DNA of 64,000 nucleotides from Intrasporangiaceae bacterium URHB0013. GTDB lineage: Bacteria; Actinomycetota; Actinomycetes; Actinomycetales; Dermatophilaceae. The notes below the pieces were generated by a model, which saw nothing but the letters and a program-made list of their open reading frames with translations, was not told the origin of the DNA and did no database searches. Shown piece by piece: positions 8,798 through 16,892 of the stretch. Location: NCBI GenBank assembly GCA_000620545.1, contig JIBA01000013.1:372001-436000 (forward strand), given 5' to 3'. The stretch's first letter is position 1. Every line of letters starts with the position of its first letter. A program made the position numbers and the translations under genes.

Positions 8798-10066
8798 GTG
8801 ACCTTCCTGCGCGCCCTCTTCACCCTGCTCCGTGGGCGCGGATTCCGTCGGCTGTTCGTCAGCCGCGTCACCTCCTCGTTCAGCGACGGGATCTTCCAGG
8901 TGGCGCTCGCGAGCCACATCCTCTTCAACCCGGAGAAGGCCGCCGACGCCCGGAGCATCGCCGTGGCCTTCGCCGTCGTCCTGCTCCCTTACAGTGCCCT
9001 CGGCCCGTTCGTCGGTGTCCTGCTCGACCGCTGGCCACGACGCCGGGTCATCGTCGTCAGCCAGCTCATCCGCGCCGCGGCCATGCTCGGCGTCGCGGTC
9101 CTGGTCACCACGGCGGAGACGGGCCCGGCCTTCTTCGGGCTGGTCCTGCTCGTCTTCTCCGTCAACCGCTTCATCCTCGCCGGTCTCTCGTCCGCCATGC
9201 CGCACGTCGTCACGCGCGACCGGCTCGTCAGCGCCAACTCCGTTGCGCCGACCTGCGGCTCGCTGGCATACCTGCTCGGCGGAGCCGTCGGCACGGGCGT
9301 GCGTGCTCTCGGGGGCAGCGATGTGCTCGACGTGGTCCTGGCCGCCACCGGGGTGCTCGCGGCGGCGTGGGTCTCCGCGCGCCTGCCCTTCATCGGCCCG
9401 GACGACACGAGCGGGGCCCCGTCCATGGGCCAGATCACCCGCTCAGTGGTGACCGGGCTCGTCGAGGCGGTGCGGTCGTTCCCCCGCCGGGCCTGGCTCC
9501 TGCTCGTCCTCGTCTTCCTGACCCGGATCCCCTTCGGCTTCCTCCTGCTGCAGACCCTCCTGCTCTTCCGCGGGCCCTTCGAGGACGACCACGGGGCGAT
9601 CGGCTTCGGCATCGCTGCCGGGGCAGCCGCGGTCGGCTTTGCCTCCGCCGCGTTCGTCACGCCGTGGCTCGCACCGCGCCTCACGGCCGTGCGGTATGCC
9701 GCCCGGATGCTCGCGATCGGTGCGGTGGTCTGCGGTGTCCTGGGTCCCCTCCTCGTGCCGTGGAGCATCGTCGCCGTCTCCTTCGCCGTCTCCTTCACGT
9801 CGCAGTGCGTCAAGATCACCGTCGACTCGCTCATGCAGGCCCACGTCGGCGACCACCTGCTGGGCCGGGCCTTCTCGGCGTACGACGTCGTCTACAACGC
9901 CGGGATGGTCGCGGCCGCTGCCCTCGGCGCCCTGGTGCTGCCCGAGACCGGGCTGGCGTGGTGGCCGCTCGTCGCGTTCGGCTGCCTCTACGGCACCATG
10001 GCCATGCTGCTCGGCCGACTGTGGGCGCGGGCCACGCGGCTGGACCTCGAGCGGCCACTAGGCTGA
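8798..10066 (+). CDS. MFS transporter
   Basis: 422 residues with the hydrophobicity pattern of a 12-helix major facilitator. The A-like loop VLLDRWPRRRVIVVSQ (about 76-91) follows helix 2, and a long central loop (DDTSGAPSMGQ) separates the two halves. It looks like the MFS_3/enterobactin-exporter-like group, so it is probably a drug or metabolite exporter; the substrate is unknown. GTG 8798 lies seven bases after TACGCT (8785-8790), a leaderless start. It is independent of the ABC operon just upstream. Confidence 0.88.
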   Translation: MTFLRALFTLLRGRGFRRLFVSRVTSSFSDGIFQVALASHILFNPEKAADARSIAVAFAVVLLPYSALGPFVGVLLDRWPRRRVIVVSQLIRAAAMLGVAVLVTTAETGPAFFGLVLLVFSVNRFILAGLSSAMPHVVTRDRLVSANSVAPTCGSLAYLLGGAVGTGVRALGGSDVLDVVLAATGVLAAAWVSARLPFIGPDDTSGAPSMGQITRSVVTGLVEAVRSFPRRAWLLLVLVFLTRIPFGFLLLQTLLLFRGPFEDDHGAIGFGIAAGAAAVGFASAAFVTPWLAPRLTAVRYAARMLAIGAVVCGVLGPLLVPWSIVAVSFAVSFTSQCVKITVDSLMQAHVGDHLLGRAFSAYDVVYNAGMVAAAALGALVLPETGLAWWPLVAFGCLYGTMAMLLGRLWARATRLDLERPLG

Positions 10067-10070
10067 CGGC

Positions 10071-10841
10071 GTGCTTCCCGAGCTGACGGCCACCCGCTAC
10101 GTGACGCCGCTCAAGGAGGGTGGCTCGCTGCCGGGCATCGTCGAGGCGGACGACGACGGCACCTACGTCCTGAAGTTCCGCGGCGCCGGCCAAGGGCTCA
10201 AGGTGCTCGTGGCAGAGGTGCTCGTCGCCGGGATCGCGCGACTGCTCGACGTGCCGGTGCCCGACCTCGCTGTGATCCGCCTCGATGCGCGGATCGCCAA
10301 GTACGAGGCCGACGAGGAGGTCCAGGACCTCCTCACGGCCTCCGTGGGGACCAACCTCGGCGTCGACTTCCTGCCCGGCTCCCTCGGCTACGACGGCTCA
10401 CGGCCGCCAGACGCGGACCTGGCCGAGCGGATCATCTGGCTCGACGCGCTGACGGCGAACGTGGACCGCACGTGGTCCAACCCCAACCTTCTCGTCTGGC
10501 ACGGTCGCACGTGGGCCATCGACCACGGTGCCGCGCTCTACTTCCACCATTCGTGGCCGGGCCGGGCGCCGGCACCGGAGCGCTTCGCCGCCCAGCCGTT
10601 CGACGCGAGCCGCCACGTCCGGCGCGACGTCGCCGACGACGTCTCGCGTCGGCACGCCGAGTTCGCCGCCGCGCTCACGCCCAAGGCCGTCGAGGCTGTC
10701 ATCGCCGAGGTGCCCGAGGAGTGGATCGAGCCCACGCCCGACCTGGCCGACGCTGGGGCTGTGCGGGCGGCATACGCCCGGATGCTGCGCGCCCGTCTCG
10801 ACGGTCCGCTCACGTGGGTGCCGACGGACGTCGCCGCGTGA
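10071..10841 (+). CDS. HipA-like kinase (HipA_2 family)
   Basis: 256 residues with a HipA/PI3K-like kinase core. Visible features are a lysine in YVLKFRG (about 25-31), the catalytic Asp and Asn in ANVDRTWSNPNLL (about 128-140) and the metal Asp in WAIDHGAAL (about 147-155), so it looks catalytically intact. There is no HipB-type antitoxin beside it; the partner is instead the coupled DUF3037 gene. TAGGCT (10059-10064) lies six bases before GTG 10071 and overlaps the end of the MFS gene. Its target is unknown; a toxin role should not be assumed. Confidence 0.85.
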   Translation: MLPELTATRYVTPLKEGGSLPGIVEADDDGTYVLKFRGAGQGLKVLVAEVLVAGIARLLDVPVPDLAVIRLDARIAKYEADEEVQDLLTASVGTNLGVDFLPGSLGYDGSRPPDADLAERIIWLDALTANVDRTWSNPNLLVWHGRTWAIDHGAALYFHHSWPGRAPAPERFAAQPFDASRHVRRDVADDVSRRHAEFAAALTPKAVEAVIAEVPEEWIEPTPDLADAGAVRAAYARMLRARLDGPLTWVPTDVAA

Positions 10842-11215
10842 ACGCCTACCAGTACGTCCTGCTGCGGCTGGTCCCGCGCGTCGACCGCGAGGAGTTCATC
10901 AACGTGGGCGTCGTCCTCTACTCGCAGGACGCCGGGTTCCTCGACGCCGCCTGGGAGCTCGACGAGCGCCGGGCCGGCGCGCTGTCGGGGACGTGCGACC
11001 TCGACGGCGTCCGGTCGGTGCTCGAACGCGTCCGCGCCGTGTGCCGGGGCGAGACCGGTCGCGGACTGCCGACCCTCGACAAGCCGGGCCAGCGCTTCGG
11101 CTGGATCATCGCGCCGCGCTCGACCGTCGTGCAGCCGGGCCCGGTCCACGGCGGGCTCTGCGACGACCCGGCCGTCGAGCTCGAACGCCTTCTCGACCGG
11201 CTCGTCCGGCTCTGA
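10838..11215 (+). CDS. DUF3037 protein paired with the HipA-like kinase
   Basis: 125 residues starting MNAYQYVLLRLVPRVDREEFINVGVVLY, the typical DUF3037 opening. The function is unknown. GTG 10838 overlaps the kinase stop codon (GTGA), so the two are translated as a pair. It contains no membrane segment or obvious catalytic motif. The recurring kinase/DUF3037 pairing in actinobacteria suggests that it is a partner, substrate or regulator of the kinase; this is inference. Confidence 0.85.
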   Translation: MNAYQYVLLRLVPRVDREEFINVGVVLYSQDAGFLDAAWELDERRAGALSGTCDLDGVRSVLERVRAVCRGETGRGLPTLDKPGQRFGWIIAPRSTVVQPGPVHGGLCDDPAVELERLLDRLVRL

Positions 11216-11224
11216 GTCGCTCCC

Positions 11225-12043
11225 TCAGCGCCGCGCCCTGGGGCGCAGGGCCCACATCGCGACGGCGCTTGCCGCGGCCACGTTGAGCGAGTCCACGCCG
11301 CCGGCCATGGGGATGCGCAGGGTGAGGTCCGCATCCGCGACCGTGCGGTGCGACAGTCCGTCGCCCTCGGTGCCGACGACGAGGGCGAGCCGCTCGGGTG
11401 GGTCGGTCTCGAGGTCGTCGAGCGAGACCGAGTCGTCGGAGAGCGCCATCGCCGCCACGGTGAGGCCGGCCTCGTGCAGCAGGTCCATCCCCTTCGGCCA
11501 GGGGTCGATCCGGGTCCAGGGCACCTGGAACACCGTGCCCATGGAGACCCGGATCGAGCGGCGGTAGAGCGGGTCGGCGCACCGCGGCGTGATGAGGACG
11601 GCATCGACGCCCAGGGCTGCGGCCGACCGGAAGATCGCGCCGACGTTCGTGTGGTCGACCACGTCCTCGAGCACGATGACGCGTCGCGCGCCGGCGATGA
11701 GCGACTCGACGCTGCGCAGCGCCGGTCGCTGCATCGCGGCGAGGGCGCCCCGGTGCAGGTGGAAGCCGGTCAGCTGCTCGATGACGTCGTGGTCGCCGAA
11801 GTAGACCGGGATGCCGTCGGCCTCGGCGTCGGCGACGATGTCGGCCAGGTCGTCGAGCCACCGCCGGGCCATGAGGTAGGAGCGAGGTCGGTGCCCCGCC
11901 CGCAGGGCACGCCGGATCACCTTCTGGCTCTCCGCGATGTAGAGGCCGCGCTCCGGCTCGTGGCGCCTCCGCAGCACGACGTCGGTCAGCGAGACGTAGT
12001 CCGTCAGTCGCGGGTCGGTGGGGTCGGAGATCTCGATCGGCAC
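11225..12043 (-). CDS. TrmH/SpoU-family RNA 2'-O-methyltransferase
   Basis: 272 residues with an N-terminal substrate-binding domain and a SPOUT methyltransferase domain. Motif 1 is DHTNVGAIFRSAAALG, motif 2 LVVGTEGDGL and motif 3 IPMAGGVDSLNVAAASAVAM, which form the knotted SAM site. It should methylate ribose in rRNA or tRNA; the nucleotide is not determined. I chose GTG 12043 because a minus-strand TAGCCT (12051-12056) lies seven bases before it; a longer frame begins further upstream. Nine bases separate its stop from the convergent DUF3037 stop. Confidence 0.9.
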   Translation of the reverse strand: MPIEISDPTDPRLTDYVSLTDVVLRRRHEPERGLYIAESQKVIRRALRAGHRPRSYLMARRWLDDLADIVADAEADGIPVYFGDHDVIEQLTGFHLHRGALAAMQRPALRSVESLIAGARRVIVLEDVVDHTNVGAIFRSAAALGVDAVLITPRCADPLYRRSIRVSMGTVFQVPWTRIDPWPKGMDLLHEAGLTVAAMALSDDSVSLDDLETDPPERLALVVGTEGDGLSHRTVADADLTLRIPMAGGVDSLNVAAASAVAMWALRPRARR

Positions 12044-12106
12044 GCCCGACAGGCTAGTGGTGGCCGGGTACTCCCCCGACATCGTGGGAGCCGCCCGAGC
12101 CGACGG

Positions 12107-12877
12107 TCAGGGGAACCGGACGAGCTTGACGATGGCGACGAGTCCGATGGCGATGATGAGCCCGCGCAGCACGTTCGGCGGGATGCGCCGCCCGACCCGG
12201 GCCCCGATGATGCCACCGACGAAGGCGCCGGCCCCGATGAGCACGACGACGAGCCAGTCGATGTGCTCGCGAGCGAAGAGGACGAAGACGGTTGCCGCGA
12301 CGAGGTTCACGACGAGCGACAGGACGTTCTTGTACCCGTTGAGACGCTGCAGGGGCTCCAAGCTCAGGGCGCTGAGCAGGCCCATCAGCAGGACGCCCTG
12401 GGCGGCGCCGAAGTAGCCCCCGTAGACGCCGGCGGCGAAGACTCCGGCCGCCATGACCGGTGCGTGCCAGCGCGGCACCGGCCCGTCGTCGCCCTGGGGG
12501 TGGACGCGGGCCTGGATGCGTGGTCCGGCGACCACGAGCACCAGCGCGATGAGGATGAGGACGGGGACGATCGCCCGGAACGCCGCGGCCGGCAGCACGA
12601 GCAGCAGGCCGGCCCCGACCACCGAGCCCACGAACGACATCGGCATGAGGCGCCGCAGAGTGCGCGCCTGGCCGTCGAGCTCCTGCCGGTAGCCCCACGC
12701 ACCGGTCACGCCGCCGGCGACGAGACCGATGTTGTTGGAGACGTTGGCGACGAGCGGGTTGACCCCGAAGAAGAGCAGGGTGGGGAAGGTGATGAGTGTG
12801 CCCGAGCCGACGATCGTGTTGATGATGCCCGCCCCGGTGCCCGCCAGCGCGACGGCGACCGCGGACCAGAACGACAC
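12107..12877 (-). CDS. TSUP (TauE/SafE) family transporter
   Basis: 256 residues with about eight membrane segments in two repeats. The N-terminal repeat has GAGIINTIVGSGTLITFP, and the second has the matching GVYGGYFGAAQGVLLM. Family members move sulfite, sulfoacetate or other small anions. No in-frame start follows GTG 12877, so this start stands, although it lies within one arm of a 38-base dyad. TAGGGT on the minus strand (12884-12889) is six bases before the GTG, implying a leaderless transcript whose promoter is inside the same dyad. Confidence 0.9.
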   Translation of the reverse strand: MSFWSAVAVALAGTGAGIINTIVGSGTLITFPTLLFFGVNPLVANVSNNIGLVAGGVTGAWGYRQELDGQARTLRRLMPMSFVGSVVGAGLLLVLPAAAFRAIVPVLILIALVLVVAGPRIQARVHPQGDDGPVPRWHAPVMAAGVFAAGVYGGYFGAAQGVLLMGLLSALSLEPLQRLNGYKNVLSLVVNLVAATVFVLFAREHIDWLVVVLIGAGAFVGGIIGARVGRRIPPNVLRGLIIAIGLVAIVKLVRFP

Positions 12878-12909
12878 CCGGTCACCCTACAGAGGGTGAC
12901 CGGGTGTCG
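12872..12909 (-). promoter_or_regulatory. 38-base perfect dyad covering the TSUP -10 box and start codon
   Basis: Two 17-base arms (12872-12888 and 12893-12909) flank a 4-base loop. The dyad holds the TAGGGT -10 and the GTG start of the TSUP gene, and lies 14 bases after the stop codon of the SPFH gene. It could be the SPFH terminator, an operator for TSUP, or both. Confidence 0.7.
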
Positions 12910-12923
12910 TGGAAGCGCGTGCG

Positions 12924-14099
12924 TCAGCGTTGGGCCGGCGGCTCCGGCGGGGCCTCGGGCAGGTCGGCCGGCGCGGCCGGTGGGGCGATCGCCGGCGACA
13001 CCGGCGGAGCGCCCGGCGGTGGGGACACGTCCGCGGCACTCTGGTAGGGCGGCGGCTGCTGGCGGTGGAGTGGGTAGGCCGGCTCGGCGGACTCGGCACT
13101 GGCCGCCGCCGCCTCGTCGCGGGCCTCGGCGAGAGCCTTGGCCGAGTCCTCGAGGATCGTCTCGGCGAAGGCGTCCTCCTCGGCATCCGTCGTCTGCACC
13201 CACGCGTCGTCGTCGTCGTTCGGGAGCGGGTCGTTGCCGCCGAGGGCGTTGCCGATCCCCTTGAGGGCGTCGGTCAGCTCGGAGGGGATGATCCACATCT
13301 TGTTGGAGTCGCCGCGGGCGATCTGCGGGAGCACCTGGAGGTACTGGTACGCGAGCAGCTTCTGCGTCGGCTTGCCGCGGTGGATCGCGGAGAAGACCTG
13401 CTGGATGGCTCGCGCCTGCCCCTGGGCCTCGAGGATCCGAGCCTGGGCCGAGCCCTCGGCGCGCAGGATCTGGCTCTGCTTCTCGCCCTCGGCCGTCAGG
13501 ATCGCGGACTGCTTGACGCCCTCGGCCGTGAGGATCGCGGCACGACGGTCACGCTCGGCCCGCATCTGCTTCTCCATCGAGTCCTGCACCGAGTGGGGCG
13601 GGTCGATGGCCTTGAGCTCGACGCGGTTGACGCGGATGCCCCACTTGCCGGTGGCCTCGTCGAGGACACCGCGCAACTGGCCGTTGATCTGGTCGCGGCT
13701 GGTCAGCGTCTGCTCGAGGTCGAGCGAACCGATGACGTTGCGGAGCGTGGTGACCGTCAGCTGTTCGATGCCCTGGATGAAGTTCGCGATCTCGTAGACC
13801 GCGGCCTTGGCGTCGATGACGGAGTAGTAGATGACGGTGTCGATGCTCACGACGAGGTTGTCGGAGGTGATGACCGGCTGCGGCGGGAACGAGACGACCT
13901 GCTCACGCAGGTCGATGTTGGCCCTGACCTTGTCGACGAACGGCACGAGGAAGTGGATGCCGGCCGTCAGCGTCTTGTTGTAGCCACCCAGCCGCTCGAC
14001 GATCTGTGCCGTCTGCTGGGGCACGATGCGGACCGTGCGCAGCACGATGACGAGCGCCACGATGACGATGAGTATCGGAATGATGAGTACCGGGTCCAC
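12924..14099 (-). CDS. SPFH-domain (stomatin/prohibitin-like) membrane protein
   Basis: 391 residues. One N-terminal membrane helix (about 4-22) is followed by an SPFH domain starting VRIVPQQTAQIVERLG, then a coiled coil rich in Ala, Glu and Gln with repeated ILTAEG and ILRAEG units (about 190-250). The Pro/Ala-rich tail of about 100 residues is longer than in many stomatins. Such proteins form cage-like membrane scaffolds. GTG 14099 has a GGAGAAGG-like site. The NfeD gene lies immediately upstream, the usual stomatin/NfeD pairing. Confidence 0.92.
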   Translation of the reverse strand: MDPVLIIPILIVIVALVIVLRTVRIVPQQTAQIVERLGGYNKTLTAGIHFLVPFVDKVRANIDLREQVVSFPPQPVITSDNLVVSIDTVIYYSVIDAKAAVYEIANFIQGIEQLTVTTLRNVIGSLDLEQTLTSRDQINGQLRGVLDEATGKWGIRVNRVELKAIDPPHSVQDSMEKQMRAERDRRAAILTAEGVKQSAILTAEGEKQSQILRAEGSAQARILEAQGQARAIQQVFSAIHRGKPTQKLLAYQYLQVLPQIARGDSNKMWIIPSELTDALKGIGNALGGNDPLPNDDDDAWVQTTDAEEDAFAETILEDSAKALAEARDEAAAASAESAEPAYPLHRQQPPPYQSAADVSPPPGAPPVSPAIAPPAAPADLPEAPPEPPAQR

Positions 14100-14222
14100 G
14101 ACCTTCTCGACCTTCTCCCTGTGGGGTCCGTGCTCCCCGAGGAAGCGCGGTTGGTGCGGGCGGACCGGTCGGTCCGCTCGTTCGTTCGGTGGCGTCAGTG
14201 CGGCAGGACGGCGGTGCCCGGC

Positions 14223-14669
14223 TCAGCTCCCCACGACGCGGGCGCGGCTCACGATGGCGGTGGCGCCGTCGATGGAGTCGACGACGACCTCCTCACCGGG
14301 CTCGATGTCGTCGCCGAGCGTGCGCGCCGACCAGGTCTCGCCCGCGAGCTTGACGCGACCTCCGGCGGGGGTGACCCGGTCGATGGCGACGGCCGAGCGG
14401 CCGACGTTGGCTGCCGCGCCCATGAGCTGCTGCGGCAGGGCGGTCTGGAAGCGGTTCTTGAGCCAGGGACGCACGATCGCGAGCAGGGCCACGGCGACCA
14501 GCGCTGCGACGATCGCCTGCACCACCGGCGACGCCCCGAAGGCCGCAGCGACCGAACCGCCCACGGCACCACCGGCCAGCATGAGGAAGGTGAGGTCGAC
14601 CGTGACTGCCTCGATGGCCACCAGCACGAGGGCCACTGCCAACCACACCATCCAAGCGTGTCCCTCCAC
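14223..14669 (-). CDS. NfeD family membrane protein
   Basis: 148 residues: two to four hydrophobic helices (WLAVALVLVAIEAVTVDLTFLML, then VVQAIVAALVAVALLAI) followed by a small OB-fold domain ending in GEEVVVDSIDGATAIVSRA. NfeD proteins partner stomatins and probably help control membrane quality. I chose GTG 14669, giving MEGHAWMVWL, which matches short NfeD N-termini; ATG 14651 with GGAGGG is a good alternative, and a longer frame up to 14726 exists. It precedes the SPFH gene on the same strand by about 120 bases. Confidence 0.85.
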   Translation of the reverse strand: MEGHAWMVWLAVALVLVAIEAVTVDLTFLMLAGGAVGGSVAAAFGASPVVQAIVAALVAVALLAIVRPWLKNRFQTALPQQLMGAAANVGRSAVAIDRVTPAGGRVKLAGETWSARTLGDDIEPGEEVVVDSIDGATAIVSRARVVGS

Positions 14670-14799
14670 GTGCCCCCACCCTGCCTTCGTTCGCACCGGC
14701 GACGGGTCCGATGTCCCGTGCGTCACTCCTGTGACGTTCTCGATTCTGCCTCAGTTCCCCCTCGCGACCTACGGATCGGGATGCCCGGACAGGTTGCGA

Positions 14800-15585
14800 T
14801 CACGACTCGGCTCGGGCCGACCAACGCTCGCCGTGCTGGTCGAGCACGAGTGGCAGCCCGAACGTCGCGCTGAGGTTCTCGGCCGTCAGGGTCAGCGCGA
14901 TGGGCCCGGCTGCGACGACCCGGCCGTCGCGGATCATCAGCACGTCGGTGAACGACGGCGGGATCTCCTCGACGTGGTGCGTCACGAGCACCATCGCCGG
15001 CGCCTCGGTGTCGGCAGCCAGGTCGGCCAGGCGCTGGACGAGGTCCTCACGACCGCCGAGGTCGAGCCCGGCAGCCGGCTCGTCGAGGAGCATGAGCTCG
15101 GGATCGGTCATCAGGGCCCTGGCGATCTGGACGCGCTTGCGCTCGCCCTCGCTCAGCGTGCCGTAGGCGCGGTCGGCGAGGTGGTCCGCGCCGAGCGCCT
15201 TGAGCAGCTCCATCGCGCGCACGTAGTCCACGTGGTCGTACGTCTCGCGCCAGCGGCCGATGATGCCGTACGACGCGGTGACGACGACGTTGCCGACGAG
15301 CTCGTCGCCGGGGATGCGCTCGGCCATCGAGGAGCTGGCGAGCCCGATGCGCGGCCGCAGCTCGAAGACGTCGACCGCGCCGAGCACCTCGCCGAGGATG
15401 CCGGCGACGCCGGACGTCGGGTGCAGGCGTGCAGCGGCGATCTGGAGCAGGGTGGTCTTGCCGGCACCGTTGGGCCCCAGTACGACCCAGCGCTCACCCT
15501 CCTCGACCTCCCACGTGACGTCGTCGAGGAGCGTCGAGGCGCCGCGGCGAACGGTGACTCCGGCGAGGGCGAGGACGTCGCTCAT
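14800..15585 (-). CDS. Stand-alone ABC ATPase with LSEGERK signature
   Basis: 261 residues. Walker A GPNGAGKTT (about 38-46), Walker B LMLLDEPAAGLDLGG and the switch His in THHVEEIPP are present. The signature is LSEGERK rather than LSGGQ, as in ModF-like and some orphan ATPases. No permease gene is adjacent, so it may serve a distant transporter or act in another process. ATG 15585 lies six bases after TAGGGT (minus strand, 15592-15597), a leaderless start, and is divergent from the next gene. Confidence 0.87.
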   Translation of the reverse strand: MSDVLALAGVTVRRGASTLLDDVTWEVEEGERWVVLGPNGAGKTTLLQIAAARLHPTSGVAGILGEVLGAVDVFELRPRIGLASSSMAERIPGDELVGNVVVTASYGIIGRWRETYDHVDYVRAMELLKALGADHLADRAYGTLSEGERKRVQIARALMTDPELMLLDEPAAGLDLGGREDLVQRLADLAADTEAPAMVLVTHHVEEIPPSFTDVLMIRDGRVVAAGPIALTLTAENLSATFGLPLVLDQHGERWSARAES

Positions 15586-15645
15586 GGCTTGACCCTATGG
15601 CAAGGCCGTCGGGGTCGCCGAGGCGGCGCACCCTACGATGACGAG

Positions 15646-16410
15646 GTGTCCGAGCTGCCCGCGTCCGTGCGCCTCGCGCTGTGGGTCACGGCTTCGTGGC
15701 GAGGCGACCTCGCCACGGCGGACGCCCTGGCGCGCGCCTTCCCCGACCTCGACCACGTCGCCGGCGACCTCGCCCGGCTCGACGTCTGGCGCGACCTCGG
15801 CGAGCGTGCGCTGTTCGTGGCGCTCCCCCGTCCGGGGGACATCAGCCGCATGCCGCGTGGCTCGTCGGCTGCGACGGCGCACGCTGCCGACGCCGGGGAG
15901 TGCGTCTTCGTCGCCGGCATCGGTGGCGTGCTCGTGCCGACGCTCTCGGAGTTCGGCCCGGAGGGTGACGTGGGCGTTCGCGCGGACTGGACGGCGTACG
16001 AGGCGGATCCGGTTCCGCGGCACCGGTTGGAGATGCTCGACCTGCGCGAGATCGAGCGTGAGCTCATGCGCCGGGTGCGCCAGCACACGACGGGCTTCGA
16101 GGAGGTCGGCGGCCACCCGTGGGGTGAGGAGGCGCGCGCCGAGGCGCAGGCTGACCTCGACACGGCCCTCTGGGGCATCCCGCCGGCGACCTCGGGTCGG
16201 GCGCTGCGCATCATGGCGCTCGCCGGGAACCTCTCCCGGGTGGCGCACCGGAACGCCAACCGGACCTCCCTGGGATCGGGCGGGCTCGACGCGGGGACCG
16301 CGGCCAACCGGACCCGCCTGCTGCGCGACCTCGCAGCGGACGCAGACGCGGCGCTCGCCGACGCGACGAACGTCGCCGTCATGTCGATCGCGGGCTGGCG
16401 CCCCGCCTGA
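15646..16410 (+). CDS. Conserved actinobacterial protein of unknown function
   Basis: 254 residues with no signal peptide or membrane segment. I do not recognise a catalytic motif. Landmarks are an N-terminal helical part with ASWRGDLATADALARAFPDLD, a middle segment ECVFVAGIGGVLVPTLSEFGPEG, HRLEMLDLREIERELMRRV, and an Ala-rich helical end. GTG 15646 lies six bases after TACGAT (15634-15639). It is divergent from the orphan ABC ATPase and convergent with the next small gene. Codon use is like its neighbours, which supports real coding. Confidence 0.75.
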   Translation: MSELPASVRLALWVTASWRGDLATADALARAFPDLDHVAGDLARLDVWRDLGERALFVALPRPGDISRMPRGSSAATAHAADAGECVFVAGIGGVLVPTLSEFGPEGDVGVRADWTAYEADPVPRHRLEMLDLREIERELMRRVRQHTTGFEEVGGHPWGEEARAEAQADLDTALWGIPPATSGRALRIMALAGNLSRVAHRNANRTSLGSGGLDAGTAANRTRLLRDLAADADAALADATNVAVMSIAGWRPA

Positions 16411-16420
16411 CCGGCCGCTC

Positions 16421-16837
16421 CTAGTCCTCCGGGGCCGACGTCTCGAGCTGCGCCAGCAGTGCTCGTGCGTAAGCACGCTCGGCGTCGATGTCAGCGTGGC
16501 GCCCGAGGGTGCCGTTCCGCCCACGGGCGGACACGGCATACCCACCGTCGAGCTGCTCGAGCGAGACGAACGACTCGCCGAGCAGGTCGCGCAGCTGGTC
16601 CTCGCGCGGGAGCCAGACGACCCTGTCCTGCTCGACGCTGTCGAGAGCCCACTCGGTGGTGCCGTTGAAGCCGATGACGTCGCCCGTCGTGAAGTGGTGC
16701 ACGTCGACCGTGATCTCGCTGATGACGAAGACGTCGTCCTCCATGCCGCTGACGGGCACGACGAAGCGGTCACCGGAGACGGGCTTCCACGTGAGTCCCG
16801 CGTCGGAGAGCCGGCGGGCGAGCTCGATGGTCAGCAT
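16421..16837 (-). CDS. Conserved hypothetical actinobacterial protein
   Basis: 138 residues, soluble and acidic. It has a WKPVSGDRFVVP segment, EDDVFVISEITVDVHH, a central IGFNGTTEWALDSVEQ and WLPREDQLRDLLGE. I recognise it as a conserved actinobacterial type but know no function. I chose ATG 16837 (MLTIELARRL) with GGGGGG just upstream; ATG 16846 and a longer frame up to 16873 are possible. It lies 10 bases from the convergent stop of the preceding gene and is divergent from the PIG-L gene. Confidence 0.75.
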   Translation of the reverse strand: MLTIELARRLSDAGLTWKPVSGDRFVVPVSGMEDDVFVISEITVDVHHFTTGDVIGFNGTTEWALDSVEQDRVVWLPREDQLRDLLGESFVSLEQLDGGYAVSARGRNGTLGRHADIDAERAYARALLAQLETSAPED

Positions 16838-16892
16838 GCCCCCCATCGTCACATCGACCCCGGACTTCGCCAAGCAACCCTAGATTTGGTCC

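Noticed and set aside
10071-10841. HipA-like kinase as a classical HipBA toxin
   Set aside because: No HipB-type DNA-binding antitoxin adjoins it and the neighbour is DUF3037, so a toxin label is not supported.
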